Program-made: the position numbers and the translations under genes
The notes under the pieces: model-generated
Seen by the model: the letters and a program-made list of their open reading frames with translations, nothing else
Databases searched by the model: none
Told to the model about the DNA's origin: nothing
Source of the DNA: Onychomys torridus
Lineage: Eukaryota; Chordata; Mammalia; Rodentia; Cricetidae
Direction of reading: 5' to 3'
Assembly (NCBI RefSeq): GCF_903995425.1
Contig: NC_050450.1
Location: forward strand, 30,544,396-30,608,395
Length of the DNA stretch: 64,000 nucleotides
Part shown: positions 27,206 to 41,487 of the stretch, piece after piece
Numbering within the stretch: position 1 is the first letter of the stretch
Layout of the letters: the number at the start of each line of letters is the position of its first letter

Positions 27206-28019
27206 AAGTTGCAAACCTGAAGCATGCCTATGTGGGAACACAGAAACTAGACGGGAAGGATGAGTGATATCACAGGAGACAGAAGAAACACAGTCAAGGG
27301 AAACTCTGCCTGCCACTCAGTTCTTGAGTATCATAGAGTAATGACAACAGAAGAATGAACACTTCCTCTGTTTGTTTGTTTTTCCTTCTAAATGACTCTA
27401 AGACACTGTTTCAAGTAGATATATTCAGCCTTATTGACCTGTTTGTTTCCCAAAGATCTTTGGGAATACTCTCAAAATGATACAACACTTTCATGATGAG
27501 TTTGAGGCCAATGTAAAAGATGATGTTTTGCAGGAAAATCTATCGTTAACAAGTTTAGAAATCTCAAAAAGGTATGAAGATATCAAATGCCAACATTTAA
27601 ATAATCGTTTCACTAAATTCTGTGGCTTTCCTTAACACCATATTTCTTTCAGCCCAGCATGAATTCAGAGTAAAGCGCAAACTCTTTGACCACAACAGAA
27701 CTTTCACAGGTAGCAGGATGCTTGAGAGCTCTGTGAGTCAATCTTCTTTATAACCCCATGGACAGAGTTCAGGAGAAAGCATCTCTGCAAATGAATCTGA
27801 GCAAAACTCGATGGCATAGTTACCTTACTGTGGTTGACTAAGAAGCAGCTTGACATTAATACTTCTTTAGGCTGAGGACCGAGGATAAGTGGAAATATCC
27901 TCATTTCTCAGTGCTCTGGTTAAGATCTTGAAACACAGTTAAGGAACCTTATTTTGCTCATGTACTTGGAAAATATATTTCTCCCAGGTCCTTCTCCTTA
28001 ATGAGATTCCCAAGTAATA

Positions 28020-28160
28020 TCTATCTGCCATCTAGCTAGCTACCTATCTATCTAACATTTATTTATTATCTATCAATTTATCTATCATATATCTATCATT
28101 TATCAGTCTATCACCTGTCTTCTATCTATTATTTATCCATCATCTATCTATTATCTAACT
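28020..28160. repeat. Imperfect (TATC)n tract
   Basis: Repeated tatc/catc units with many substitutions, an ageing tetranucleotide microsatellite. Confidence 0.85.
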
Positions 28161-31100
28161 AAACTAAAAAAAATTAAAATTAATCATATGCTCTAGTACC
28201 AGAATTTATTGATTTAATACCACACTAAACATTTCATTAGGTATATTTGGACAATACCCAACATTTTTCCTGAAATCACATGACAAAAAGCCAAGACATT
28301 TTATGTTTCAATGTCTTCTTCTTGAGAGGATACAGCAAGAATCAGAATCCTTAAAAGGAACTTATGTAAAAATACGTATAACCTAGCAAAAGCCAAATAT
28401 GACCAAATCTCTTACATAACTAGGGAACTGGCTGAAAATTATAAATCAGTTAAAATAACTTGAATGGAAGAACTGTTCGAATATCTAAATATTCAAATAA
28501 TTTTCCTAAAAGTGTTTCTTCACAGTAGCCTTGCCACAGTCAATATAATTGAAACTCAATGGATTTTTTAAGTGTAAATGTCTGCATATGTTCATCAGCC
28601 AAGGAAAATATGTGATTGCTTCATATAAAATGGAATCACACTGATGATAGTTACTATATTTTGGAGAATATAATAAAAAATCAGAGTAATAAATTTTTAT
28701 TTTAAAGTCAGTCCTTAAACAAACTCCCCATTCAGGGCTGTGTTTAAATATATACAAATATTGCATCACCTTCTAACTGGCAGACAACAAATTCTTTGAC
28801 TTCGACTTTCCTACAATATTGAGACCCTACTTAAAGTATTGAAATAATAGAGGTTCTGAAGTGACATTCCAAAGGGATGACAGTGCCAGAGACATAAAAG
28901 AAAAAAGCAGTGTAGTGAAGTCAGCAGAACATGCACTGGACTGAGAGTTTGGGTGCTCAGATTCTAACTATGACTTTCTTCTAGTAAAAGCTGCAGGATT
29001 TCAGGTACCATCCTTACATCTTCCTAAATTTATTTTTCACATTATTAATGAAGAAATAATAAAGGAACCATCCCTGAAGTGATTTTTAGCCAAGACTGTA
29101 CAGCCAAGGAAGCATTTGTTTTGTGTGTGAATTTAGTTTTCTTCTCATTTTTAATGTGCTGGCTCGACACAATTCTTTATAACAGTAATAAAACTGAACA
29201 AAAGTGACTAATGTTTCTGTTCTGAAGCACATGTCTTAGCTTTATAAATGAAAACATATGTTACCAAGATTTGATGGGTAGATACCAGATAGACATGTAG
29301 GTAGATAGATGACTATAGAGAAGACAGAAGAAAAAGATTGGTGTGTCTGGAGTCTGGTGATGCTAATGATCACAATACAATATTATGCTTTGAAGTAAGT
29401 GGGACTGCAGTGGAGGTCACTATGGATGGGAGAAAGCAGCTGACCTTTCTGCTAATGCCACAGAAAGCCTTTGGGTACAGAAGTAATATTATGTTACTTG
29501 AACGTCCAAAAAATAACTGATACTGTGTGAAGTGTGGAGTATGAGTGAGTATAATAAAAAGAAAAGGGAGATGGGAGAGTTGTAGGCAACATTTTAGCAA
29601 TACCCATCAGAACAGCTTGTTTAATGGGACATTAGCCACATGTTCGATGAAAATGCTGTCAATTGAGCAATTCAGAAATATTCATTGGGAACGTTTTCAT
29701 GCACTCTTAATTTATGAAATCCTATATTGAGACCAAATGGACTGACATTAGTTTGAATCATAAAATAAATCTAAAAATCTTAGATTAAAATGGTCCTGTT
29801 TACGCACTGGAAATACCCTGGGTTTCTGCATAAACACCATCATGTTAGAGTGGGCCATGTCTCAGCTCCAGATCAACCTGCCTAAAACAACATTTATCTC
29901 CCAATCTTGCTATGTTCCTAATACCATAGGGGAAAAAACGGAAGCTTTTCCCTGGTTTATTTGTAAATCAAACTAACTTGTTTACCTACTAAAACTATAT
30001 AAACGGTAAAGAAATATGCTTTAGTATGTCTAACAGGCCCCTGACCACTTAGTGCATCAAGGTTCAGAGACCTCAAATGCAACAAATATCTAAAGAAAAA
30101 AGATTAATTTTACTATATAACATGATGTACATCTCATTTCCACTGAAAAATGTCTTCCTTCTATGGTCTTAGGAGTAGTGTCTTCTGGGAGATTGTTCAA
30201 TTGAAGGGAAGGGTGTGCATGGTAGTCTTGGGAAAAATGAGTTTCTTTTTATGTGTATACATTAATATAAAGCTTTGAGGCATGATATCCCATGTAGTAT
30301 TTGAGGTATATGATAACAGCATAACAATATTGGGTATTATCCCACCACATAGGAACTAGCTCTCTATTAGAATTCTTAAAATCATTCTCTGTGATTCTTA
30401 ACTCTGAATTTCTTATCTCAGGAAAATTATATATATTTGCCTTTAAAGAATTCACATTCTACCATAAAATGAAATAATCTACAGAAAACATTTTAGATCT
30501 TTCCCATGGGACTAACATAAATATGAGAAGTGGAAAGAATAGGAAAAGATTAATTACAGAGGCACAAGAAATTACCTATTCTCAATTTCCAGGGCCGACC
30601 TTCCTAGATTGAGTAAGTCTCAATTGGTTCCTCTTATCTGAGGGAATTCTGGGCATTGATCATGTAGATGATTGACATACAACAGGAAAGACTAGAATAG
30701 AATGTTTATAAATGTGCTAGAACATTCCTTAGTGTATTATGGTGATTCATTACATAAGCTGGATTCATGAGCCAACTGGAGATTTCAGCCAGTAAACATT
30801 CAAAGGGGTTTGCAGTTTATTGAACCATGTCTCCTGGGGTTTTGGTAGCTGTCTTTCTCTTGAAATACAACTGTGTCAAAGACTGTCTAGATCTACTATT
30901 TCTGTGGAAGGGTGTTGCATTTGCAAATATATGAACATCTGTTACACAACTTGCATTCAAACTCCATAAAACTATAATAAATTTAAAGTGAAACATTCTA
31001 AGTGTAGAAATTTTAAATACTCTATTCAAGATCATTTTCTTGTTAAATAAATAAAACATCAATGTTTTTATTAAATAAGCATAGCCTTTTTATTTGTATT

Positions 31101-31921
31101 TTTAATTTTTTCAGTATATATATTTTTAATTGTATCTAACACTATTACATTGAGAAAGAAATATAAGCTATTTGAAATTGCTCCAAACACAAATACAAAC
31201 GCAGTATTTTAATGTTAAACATGAATGTAATTTTTCCCTCTGATCTCAATACTATTTGGGATGCCAAATAATCATAAAAGGTTTTTGAATACCAGTTATC
31301 TTATAAGTTAGCCAATTAAATTTGGATTTTTTTTAAGTGTAAAATAACTCTTCTGGTGCTGTGGAACTTCACATTGGATTCTTCACTATTAAACCTATTT
31401 TTATGTACTTATCCACCACCAAAAATGAAAAATCTGAAAGAGAATTAGAACTTGAAAAACGATTTGCTTTAAGATCTCTTCCATAACTCATGTCCATCAC
31501 CTAACTGCATAGACATTCATTGACCTGCATAGATTTGGGGTCTGATTAACTTGGCATGTTTATTTTATTTGCAAATATTTTTATTAAATACTAAGTTCAT
31601 GAATTGATTTTTAATTTAAAATAAAAATAAATTTTAAAAAGAATTACATTATATCTTCCTCATTTCTAGTGACTTAAATTTTTAACCATTGCACAAAATA
31701 TAATCACTTTCTTTCCTTTAGTTTTCCACTTTTCTCATATTTGAAAGAAAAACACAATCCAAAACACAAGTAAATTACCAATAATTTTTTTCTTTCAGTG
31801 ACAAAGGACTTCAAGCCAGTCGGCTCTTTCAAGCCGAGTCTCTTGCAATAGTTCGGTTAAAGTTAGTTCAAAGGGTTTATAAGTGTTTGACTAACTCAAG
31901 ATTGAGAAACCTATTTTGCCT

Positions 31922-32060
31922 TAGCTTCTTTGTTTATTTTTACAGGGTCTCTTATAGAAGAGCTGGCCTGAACTTACTTTGAGACAGATGATGACTTTGA
32001 ACTGCTGATCCTCCCACCTCTTACTATCAAGGGCTTCAATTACAGGCTGGGATTAGGAGA
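31922..32060 (-). mobile_element. Degraded B1/B4-type SINE
   Basis: The motifs acagggtctctta, gcctgaacttactttgagac and gaactgctgatcctcccacc followed by attacaggctggga follow the reverse order of a B1-related SINE, but divergence is high. Confidence 0.6.
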
Positions 32061-32086
32061 ATTCTAATGATAAACATAAAGGGTAC

Positions 32087-32503
32087 TGTTTTAGTTAAGG
32101 TTTCTACTGCCGAGAGAAGCACCCAGACTAAAAAGTGCTTGGGGAAGGGGGTTGATTTCAGATACATTTCCACATTATGCGTTAATCACCGAGAGGAGAG
32201 GTCAAAGCCAGAATTAACTTCAAGCAAACCTGGAGGAAGGAGCTGATGCAGAAGTTATGGAGATATGCTTCTTACTGGCCTACTTCTTCATAGGTTGATT
32301 TGCCTACCTTCTTACAACATGCAGGACTACCTGCCCAGGTGGTACTATCTACAGTGACCTGGGCCCTTCCATATCAATCGTCAATTAAGAAATGCAGCAC
32401 AGGCAGGCCACAGGCCAATCTAGGGGGCCTTTTTTCCAATTGATGTTCCTGCTTTCAAATGACTCTATAGCGTATCAAGTTGACATAAAAGTAGCCAGTT
32501 CAA
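32087..32503 (+). mobile_element. Solo-LTR-like repeat, second copy
   Basis: Begins TGTTTTAGTTAAGGTTTCTA and ends GACATAAAAGTAGCCAGTTCA, matching the family at 12630-13030 along its length (gatgcagaagttatggaga, tcaattaagaaat). The flanks gtac at 32083-32086 and 32504-32507 look like a target duplication. Confidence 0.7.
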
Positions 32504-35500
32504 GTACCTAGAGGCAAAGATTACTTCTTAAACATGCTGCTTCTAAAATACCTTGAGTATCTAAAGTTGCCAATGCCCCAAAGAGTTGCTTAAATCCCTA
32601 TTAGCCTATTTATTTTTATTTAGCAATAAATAAATAAATAAATAAAACAAGACCAAAACCAAAGAATTTAAATGAAAGATACTTATAACACAAAGAAAAA
32701 GTATTTAACTGAATACTGTTAGTATGTAGCAGGGATAGAATCACTGTCTGTCTAAAAACCTACATATATATATATATTTATAAACTACTTTTCCACTCAG
32801 CCAGCTGGGCTTGTAACACTAGAAATATTCCCTCATTCCCTCATATCACTTTTCTTGGCTTACTTTATTTATGTAGCTTAGTGTTGAAATCTTGTGAGAG
32901 CCATCCTTCGTTCCATGCATTAGTCGTTGCAATTAAATTTAAAAATAAATTTAGAAATTGTTTACAATTCTTCCAGAAAATACCGGAAACAAAAAGAGGA
33001 CAGTGTGAAGAGTTTCTGTGAGTCCTTTAGTTGGGACTTTCCAATGTTTTCTCCCTTGTTCTCCGTCCCATTAACATTCTAGTTAAACATGGATTTACTG
33101 AAATTTGTTTTGGAAAGAGTGAAATGAGGAGACCAATGCAATACATTCACAATGTGCGAGTCTGGTTAGCAGTGGGACTGAAGCATATCATAAAATGAAA
33201 AAGGTCTCTACAGAAGGGACAAAAAGAAAGGATGTGGCCAGAGGGTATTGCTTGTTCTTAGAACCTCTGAAATCTTTCTTCAGCATTAAGCATTGGGTGA
33301 CTGCCTGTGGATTATTTTTTACAATTCCCAGAGTTGGAATGGAGCCTATATATAAAGGCAAATCAAATTTCACCCAAGTCTATACAGTTGCTTATTTTGG
33401 GGGAAAGCTGAGAACACCCAGCCATCCTTCGTCTTTTTAACATATGGAGAAAATTTTAGAACATGAATTTATTGAGAACTTCCAGTTGGGTCCTGTTTAC
33501 AGAATCTCATGTCCCTGCATCCTGCCCAGGCCTCTCCTCTGCTTCAGAATTGTCTCTGGTCCTCTTCATCATACTGATACTTCTTATTACACTTCAATAC
33601 CACTCCCATGCCCTGGCTTCTGATTTGCTTTCTTTTTTCTTGAACTTGTCTTTTCTTATCTTCCTACTCTTTCTGGTTTTCACCTTTATTTTCCAACTGT
33701 GTCAATCTTTTAGACTTGAACTTGGATTAGTCAACAATGCTTTGAGTTTCCTGGCTGCAAGAAGAGTCTCTTGTTTTCTTGCTACAGAAGCAAGAGATTG
33801 TAAATGGGAACGAATTCAGTTATTATTTGTGATTCTATACTTTTTCTAGCTATTTACAATTTTGATTGACTCTTCCTCCGGTTGACTCTTGGTGCTAAGG
33901 AAGGCAAGAGCTAGCCTTCTACAATAGGGTTATAATGTCTGCAAGCTGATTTCCAATGCCTGCATCAACCAAGTCAAAAATTTCATTTCTAATTACATTC
34001 AGGTGTACATTCCCAAATAACAAAGCTGAAGATGTCATAATGGATCTGCATATTGAATAATTGCTTACACAACCTTAAGCTTCATTGTCATAGCTCTATT
34101 TTCTGAGGATACTCAGAAAAAGTAGTCCTTTCTTTTTCACATGATGAAGAATACAGCAGGGCCCCTTCCTAGGAGAAAGTCATCTTGGATATAATCATGT
34201 ACAAACTACTGGGAAGCATTTGCCTTGCTTTCATATAAGATAAAGACTAAGCTCTTTCATTCCACAGTCTTAAAGTTAGCTACATAAAAACAATAGTAAT
34301 AATAATAATAAGTGTGGAAATCCCATTTTGTTGCAGGAATTTACTAGTAACCATGCCATGCTTAAATTATCTGAAATCTATAGTAAAAAATGAAATTAAA
34401 TATTATATTCCTGAAGAAAATGAGATAATTTCAATTTAACCAGTCAGTATCAGGGTTGACCATTTTCTGTAAATTCATAGCTGATTATGTAATAAAATCA
34501 ATGTCCTAGAAATATACTTCAAATTCTAACTGTAATTGTCTAGATATTTAATATCAAAATGTACATAAACTGTTTTGAGCATATAACAGTGATATGGTTA
34601 GTTGTGTCTTAAAAATTAAGAATGTCCTTCAAAAGGTACAAAATAAGGTTAGTCAATGTTAAAATTTAAAAAAAAACAAATCTCAAATCCTTCACATCTT
34701 AATTCACTGCATTCTAAGCCAACATTTAAAATACAAACAGAAGAAAGATTTCAACTATGTTTTCTTTGATTTTATAACCATAATATTCTTTAAGTCAGCA
34801 TTTTCAAGAATGAAAAATGGAAAAATAAATTCTTTCCTGGATATCAAAAGACTTACATTTAAAAATATATTTTTCTAAATCCTGAGTTTTTATTATCTTA
34901 TAAGAGTACACTTGTTCTTTATGAAATTAACCATTATTTCTGTTCTCTCAACCACAAGTCTATTTTTGCTATTTACAAAGATTAAGTAATTATGAACTAA
35001 AAATAGAAATATTCTGATAAACTGATGTAGCTATTTCTTTAAGAAAATATCACAATGTCATAGATCTCAAAAATTAACTTTGAATATATACTTTAGGCTG
35101 TCAGTTCATTTGCAGTATATGGTTCTCTGTGGTTTAGGTGTATGTACATTATATTTATTAAGGAGTTAGAATACAGAATTAAGTGAAAATTAGCAGTCAC
35201 GCCTTTTACTTTTACTTAGACTGCAATAACAGTGCAATCACAAATGATCATTAAAGAAAGTGTGTACATGTGTGTGTATTTATACAAAATTCTTTAACAC
35301 ATTGAAATCACATGCACACCTTTCAGAGGATATTTATATACACATAATAAAGTATCAATTTTTTTCCTAAACTATTTGCACATGTGGTTCATTCTACTAT
35401 ACAAGGATTGACCTGAGACAGGATGGACATTAAGTAAAAGAAACATATGTCAGCATTTTCAGAAGCCTTCCTTATCATAATTTGTATCAATAACCCAGTG

Positions 35501-36027
35501 GTTGTCTCCTTTTGTACATTCACCCTTATATCTAGTCTTTGCAATTTATTAAAATTGTATGCAAAGATGGCAAATTTCTTAAAATTATATTCCTGCATTA
35601 TGAACAGGTTTGTGCTGTCCATTTTAAGACAACTCCATCTCAAATATAAGATTTTACTTTCTTGACAGAGAGGCTGCTTTGGAAGCACTAGCTCCAATGT
35701 GTCTACCTTCCTTCCTCAGACTTTTTAGTATCTGAGTCTATGAGTACATGATATTATATTCAGCGTCTTTATAATATTCTTTACTCCCCAAGAAGTTAAA
35801 ATAACACAATATGGAGGCCTAACTTGAAAAAACCATGTCCAAAGATTAATGTTTGAACTTGATACGAAAGTACTCCTGGTAAGACTATATATATATATTG
35901 AGCTGTGACTTTGGTGAGGAGTTTTCCTTGTAACCTATGAGGTGATAATGATATGTGGCAGCTTCAAAATAGACCCATGATTTCCATCAATGTGATTATA
36001 GTATGCAACTATATATTTCTTAGAGAT

Positions 36028-36110
36028 TCTGGGTCTGGGGATGCAGCTCAGGAGTAGAGCATGACTAGCATATGCGAAGTCTTTCTTTCCAGTCCCACCT
36101 CTGAACAATG
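36028..36110 (+). mobile_element. Degenerate ID-like SINE
   Basis: The stretch tctggggatgcagctcagga, gtagagcatgactagcatat and ccagtcccacctctgaa keeps the tRNA-Ala-derived ID order (A box, gcctagca, B box) with many changes. Confidence 0.6.
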
Positions 36111-37093
36111 AAAGCATGAATGAATAATTCTAAATCCATGATACCATTTTGTTTGAAAACCAGTGTTTGAGTTCTTAAACTTAGCTTCATTTATCTGTTC
36201 TATCTAACTTAATAATAACTGGCTTTTGATAGTGCTATTACTATCATTTTATCATATATTACTATTCATTTCTGCTGCTTTGGAAAGGTGAGAATTTGGC
36301 TGTAACTTGGAGCCATAGAATCATACGTTGATTTCCTATGAAACTTTAAATAGCAATTTCTTTCTTTACTTTACTTATTTTGCTTTAAGACCAATATTCT
36401 GATCTGGCTTCATTAGTCTTTACTTAATCACAAGGAGGTAGTGTATTATATTTTCAAGAATTATTCAAATAAGCATGTAAGTTCTGGTACTATGCACTAT
36501 TTTGCATATAGTATTGAATACATAATGTTGAACATAATTTTCTCCCTAAACGGAAATTCCTTACTCAATTAATTAATGTTATAAGAAGTATAAATTTTAC
36601 TACAGAAAATTAGAGAATACATTTAAAGGCATGGTTTAAAAATAAAACATTACCATTTATTTTATTCATCTTTGATCATAGAGATGGGGTAATGCAACAC
36701 AAAGAAATGATGGAATACACAATCTTCTTATGTAAATATTTCTAGCATAGAATCAGAGATAGAATTCAGTGCAGGCAAGGCAGTGCAGGTGAAGTATATA
36801 AATCTTATACTAAAAGGGAGAATATTATCTTTCTTTTTATATAACCAAGTTATTAGAAAAAATCATTGTGCTTGTCAAGAATATGTATCTCTTTTGTGTC
36901 ATTATGAGAATTTTGTGTCTGTCTTTCAATATATAAGTATGTATGTGTACAAAAAGTGATCTATTAAAATAAAAGTAATTATCAATCACTATGCAAACAT
37001 TTTTATTTACAGTTTGAAGAGAAAATAGAAATATACTAGGAAAGATTTAATAATACTAAATCTTCTCAAGAAAAATGTGAGATTATACCTCAC

Positions 37094-37203
37094 CTCCCAA
37101 TCCTGGTCTCAAACGATTGTCATAACCATCCAGCAGTCTATCCAAAATCCTCGTGAAGACAGTGGTATTGTCTTTAAGTTCATCTTGGGAGGGCTGTCCA
37201 TAG
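37094..37203 (-). CDS. Gabra1: Gabra1 coding exon 3 (N-terminus of the mature subunit)
   Basis: This 110-bp exon encodes the end of Ser25, residues 26 to 61, and the first base of Glu62. It contains the expected signal-peptide cleavage region Ser-Tyr-Gly-Gln, the mature N-terminus, the glycosylation sequon Asn-Thr-Thr (mature Asn10), and the N-terminal helix VFTRILDRLLDGYDNRLRPG shared by all GABA-A subunits. This helix forms the outer cap of the pentamer and takes part in assembly. Acceptor CAG is at 37206-37204 behind a pyrimidine run; donor GTGAG is at 37093-37089. Reading is open throughout. The exon is in the typical rodent form with PSQDEL; primates have one more residue here. Confidence 0.98.
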
Positions 37204-40200
37204 CTGAAGAAAGAATTAAGAAAATAATAGCATGAAATTATAAATTTCCCCTAAAAGCTCTTATTATTCAAAACCTTTCTCAGATTGTCTTACTTTCCTT
37301 GCTATTGCTAGTTTGAAAGTATTTATAATTCTTGTCGTTTTCTCATTTCTGGCCTCATTGGTGACAGGCTTTTAATATAGAAAATGAGTTCTAAGTCTAC
37401 ATTTTCAGTTCTCAGAAGGTAGAGAGTCTTAGAAGAGACAGTTCTTCCCTGAGCAAGCAAGAATGTTAACTCATACTATAAAAACTGTCTTGGAGGCTTC
37501 TATCCATATTATTTTTGTTTATCTACATACATACATCTATATGTGAGTTATAAAACTAATTCAAAGGTTTTTTTTTTAATTTAATATGCAAATTTTCACC
37601 TACCAAACTTCCTTCTCCAATTTTCCTTTCCATATATTTGTGCTTTTGATTTTTGAGTGTGCTTTTAAGATATTTAGGAAAGGAGGATACACAAATGATT
37701 TATCATTTTAATTATATTTTTATCAATGTGGAAATTTTTATTTCCCTTCAGATGTACAAACAAACCTTGAAATTTGATTTAAACATTTATTTGGCTGAAC
37801 TTTGGTCATTTCTGGGATTAAATTCAGTAGAACCATTGAAAAAAGTCAAGATTAACACTCTTGATGTTAAGGTACACAAAATCTTGTGCATTTGGGTTTT
37901 AAGATACCACTGCTTAAGAGCACAGCTCAGGCCAGAACTCAGTTTTTTTCACCTTCTGAGCTAACACTTTATTTCCCTCCTCTGTAGAGGAATGGCAATT
38001 CCTATTTGTTTCTGTTTGAGGATATGGCTTCTATTCCTTAGTGTTTCTATTCTGGCTTTCAACCATATAGGGCTGCACTGCATATACTGTGTGTTTTTAT
38101 ACCAATCATTTTGTTATCTGCGCAGTTTAATCTTGTTTTATGTAATGATTAGCACGACACCTTCAAAATCTTTAGAGAGAAGCAATTTCTATCTTAGAAA
38201 GACTGTACACTCCCCGACAGATTTTAGCGATAGCTCTGACCTTGAGTAGATGGAGTGAATGGATAAAGGGTGTAAAACTAAGAAAGGGTAACAAATCTAC
38301 ATACTTCATATTTGTATTGTATTAATCTTTTGCTTTACTCATGTGTAGTTATATGGTTAATAAACATACACAAAATAGTGGCATTTTAAACCAGAATTCA
38401 CTTATTTGATTGGAACACCAAATATAATCCATTATCACTTCAGAAACAAACACTGTCTTTCAAGTAGTTGATTTCTTCTAAACAAAGTTCAAAAACCACT
38501 TTTCTTTTTCTTAATTTTATAAAATTGTATTTAAAACTTGCAGATGAAAACATCACACACCAAATTAACTAGACTGACTAGAGGGAAATAAGGAAGGCCT
38601 GACTGCAGATAATGGCCACTTTAAGGATACAAAAATATTTAGTTTTCCAGTTCTGTAAAGTAAAAGTACATAAAACACATTCAACATGAAAGGGTAGAAT
38701 TCAACGAGAATCTTCCCTGCTCCTGTTTTGAATATCTATTCTAACTGCATAGAAGTTCATTAAGTTGTATATACTTCTAATGACTATTTTTCTGATAGAG
38801 TTTTAATTCAATAGTTATAAGTAAAAGTTCGCTGTGATGTTAAATAGATGGAATTTATTTCTATGAAATCATTTTTCGTTCTCTTCAATTACACATTCAT
38901 CCATCCATGTCACACAGATTGAGGACTTACTATCCTTTAGCAAAATTAAGCATCTTGCTGTTTCATTTTGTTTTTTTTTTTTTAAATCAAATTTTCAGTG
39001 AGCTTGTGACTTCCCGAATGTCTCATTGGCAGATGACAGCAGTAAGGCAAAAGCAAAAGCAGTTTTCTGAAAGGGATTCTTTATAAAAATCCATTGTCAC
39101 AAAACCAAATGCCATCCATGTGTCGTCCAAGGACACTAGAAGGTCATCTTGATAAAGATGAAGAGGAACTACAAATACACCTTAGGATTCAGGAAACTCT
39201 CCGCAGAGAAAACTCTTAGGGAGGAAGCAACACATTTAAGAGGGGAAAGAGTTAGGATGACATCAGAGGATACTCAGCCTGCTAACACAACCCTCAGAAT
39301 CCCTGGTGTCTGTTACCTTTACCTGTCCTTTCTGTATTTCCACAACTTACGCAAAACGCGAGAAATACTTTCAGTTTAGGAATCTCCCTTTCAACAATGG
39401 TTAGCATTGGAATACAAAGACCAAAGCCCCTCCCAAACAAGACCAGCCCATCTATCTCATTTGGAATGAAATCTTTCTTTATTGTGACCTTGTAATCAGG
39501 CTCATGTTCAATCTAACTCTTCATTCTCTATATAAAGTTACAACTGCTACAAAAGAACCCCAGGAGAAAGATTAAGATGACTTTTGGGGGGTATAAATAC
39601 TAATAACAATGTAGAGTACCCTAAACTGAATATGCATTTGGAAGATAAATGTCAGTTACTAAACTTGCTTTTGATTCCATAGGAACCACTCTGTAATAAA
39701 ACACTGTGCACTAACTCCATCTACAGGTCATTATAATAGTAACACTTCATATAATTTTTCAAAATTTTAACTCCTCAAATTGAGAGTATCTGACAATAAT
39801 GTGTGTCTTATTCATCTGATATTTATTTACATGATAATACTTAAAAGTAATAAAAATAACACAGTGCACATCTCTTTTAAAACCAATCCTCAGAAATGTC
39901 TGCCTTTCCAGGAGACTCCATATCTCTGACTTTAACTCATTAAAGATTCACTTCCTATTACATTTCAAGGAGTGCAGGATTTTAGCATGTGATGAATACA
40001 TTCCAATGAGGCACAAAAATAAACTACTCAAAAGCTATTAAAGTAGATAATTGACAATATAAACTATTTGATCATTTAGATAGTTGCTATTACAATATCT
40101 CATACTTTTATTGGATAATTAGAAAAATATTTTTGTTAGTTCAACCTACTGAAATTTATTCACAGCATGTCTTCCTAGTATACATGCTTGATTAGCGCAG

Positions 40201-40741
40201 TTTAATTTTTATCTAGTATTTTAAAATATTGATCTTGTACAGCACATCTCTGTTGGTTTAAAAATACAATATGCATGTGTTTATAGACATAACAATCAAG
40301 TTACAAATATTATTTTAAATTTTCTACTTCCATGCTTCTACAAATTACTCTATGATTTTTGCAAATGGTTAGAAATTTTCTTGTTGGAAAATTTACAACT
40401 TATAGGGCATGCAGAGTTTAATAGGCTAACTTTTCCATAAATTAGGATGCATGCTTTGTTCAGTTACAAATGAAACTGCAAAGTTCAATATCAGATTGCA
40501 AAGTTGAACTCATATATTTCTTAGCAAAATAAAACTTGTTAAGTGTTTTATAGCAAACATCCTAATAAGAAAGTTATTTTCATGTTCAGTTCTTCTTTAG
40601 TTTTAGCTAAAATTTTATTTCAGTAAAGTTTTCTGAATTCCCTTAGTCATGTATGCATCCATGGACAATTTTCTTTGCCCTGATGGAATAAATGAAAAAT
40701 TACAAAAATTTTCATGCAGATTTAAAATAAAGTGCCCCCAC
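37204..40741 (-). other. Gabra1: Gabra1 intron 2
   Basis: This 3.5-kb intron lies between the signal-peptide exon and the mature N-terminus. I recognise no interspersed repeat or conserved RNA in it; it is AT-rich throughout. Confidence 0.95.
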
Positions 40742-40830
40742 CTTCTTCCTGACAGAGTGCTGAGAACGAGGGTCCAGACCCAAAGATAGTCAGAGAGACC
40801 CCGACTTTTCTTCATCACGGGCTTGTGCAA
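40742..40830 (-). CDS. Gabra1: Gabra1 exon 2: 5' leader end, start codon and signal peptide
   Basis: The exon has 15 bases of 5' leader and then the ATG at 40815-40813, followed by 24 codons and two bases of Ser25. The peptide begins MKKSRGLSDYLW, has a hydrophobic core VWTLVLSTLSG, and ends with Arg before the Ser-Tyr-Gly-Gln cleavage region of exon 3, so it is a secretory signal peptide of 27 residues. The start is fixed by this match; the context is GTG-ATG-A with G at -3... only partly Kozak-like. The acceptor on the minus strand is CAG at 40833-40831 after a pyrimidine-rich run; the donor is GTGGGG at 40741-40736, a weaker donor than the others. Compared with rat and mouse as I remember them, Val13 and Val17 replace Ala and Ile; both changes are conservative in a signal core. 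Confidence 0.96.
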
Positions 40831-41484
40831 CTGAAAAGTGGAATAAGTAGAGATCAATGTGTCTTGCAAGAAACATCAGGTTATAACCACTAGGGCTGAC
40901 TGAGGCAGTCCAGATGATGCTTTGAAGTCAGGAAATGACCTCACTGGAATATGACACCTTATTGGAAGCAATGGAAACCTGGACCATCCACTTTCCACTT
41001 TCCTTCCCATCTCTCCATTCTGAAATATACCAGAATTTAGTTTAGCCTGTAAAAAAATTCAAGTTGAAATGCTTTCAGGTGACAATATTGCTCAACACAA
41101 AAGCTGTGAGTTGTTTTTTAAAATAGCCTTTAAATTTCCATTATTTGCTGGCTTGTTCCTTTCTGTTGTTGTTTATCATCTGAAAATTTTGACCTTTGTG
41201 ATTTGAGTCCCTGTGGCAGAATCTGTATTGAAAGATTTAGGCTTGGTATCTGTATCAGGAAAGCATGTGGGGAGGTGGGAGGTGGGAGGTTAACACCTCC
41301 TGTTGACTGAATGCATCTCTGAATTCTGGATGTACCTTGATTTCAGAAACAACTCTATTTACCTCTTTAGAAACACCATTAGAAACACACTGTTGAATGC
41401 CAGAGTCGTGCTTCCCCTCTGTGGTTGTTAAATATGCTCACTAATGTTTCTGTGAAGCTAAAGAATACACTTTATAGTCGAGCC

Positions 41485-41487
<3 letters not shown>

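Larger units (their letters stand above)
24184..37093 (-). other. Gabra1: Gabra1 intron 3, the longest intron
   Basis: This 12.9-kb intron is poor in repeats compared with intron 4. Visible features are a GA-rich tract (27050-27205), an imperfect TATC tract (28020-28160), a degraded SINE (31922-32060), an LTR-like repeat (32087-32503) and a degenerate ID-like element (36028-36110). The long stretches between them hold only short chance open frames. Confidence 0.95.

Noticed and set aside
26959..27316. Overlapping frames of about 100 codons on both strands
   Set aside because: Both come from the GA-rich tract, giving Glu/Gly/Arg or Ser/Pro/Leu runs.
33463..33849. Open frame of 128 codons, hydrophobic
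   Set aside because: The hydrophobic run reflects a pyrimidine-rich stretch (ctt/ttc repeats); no family match.
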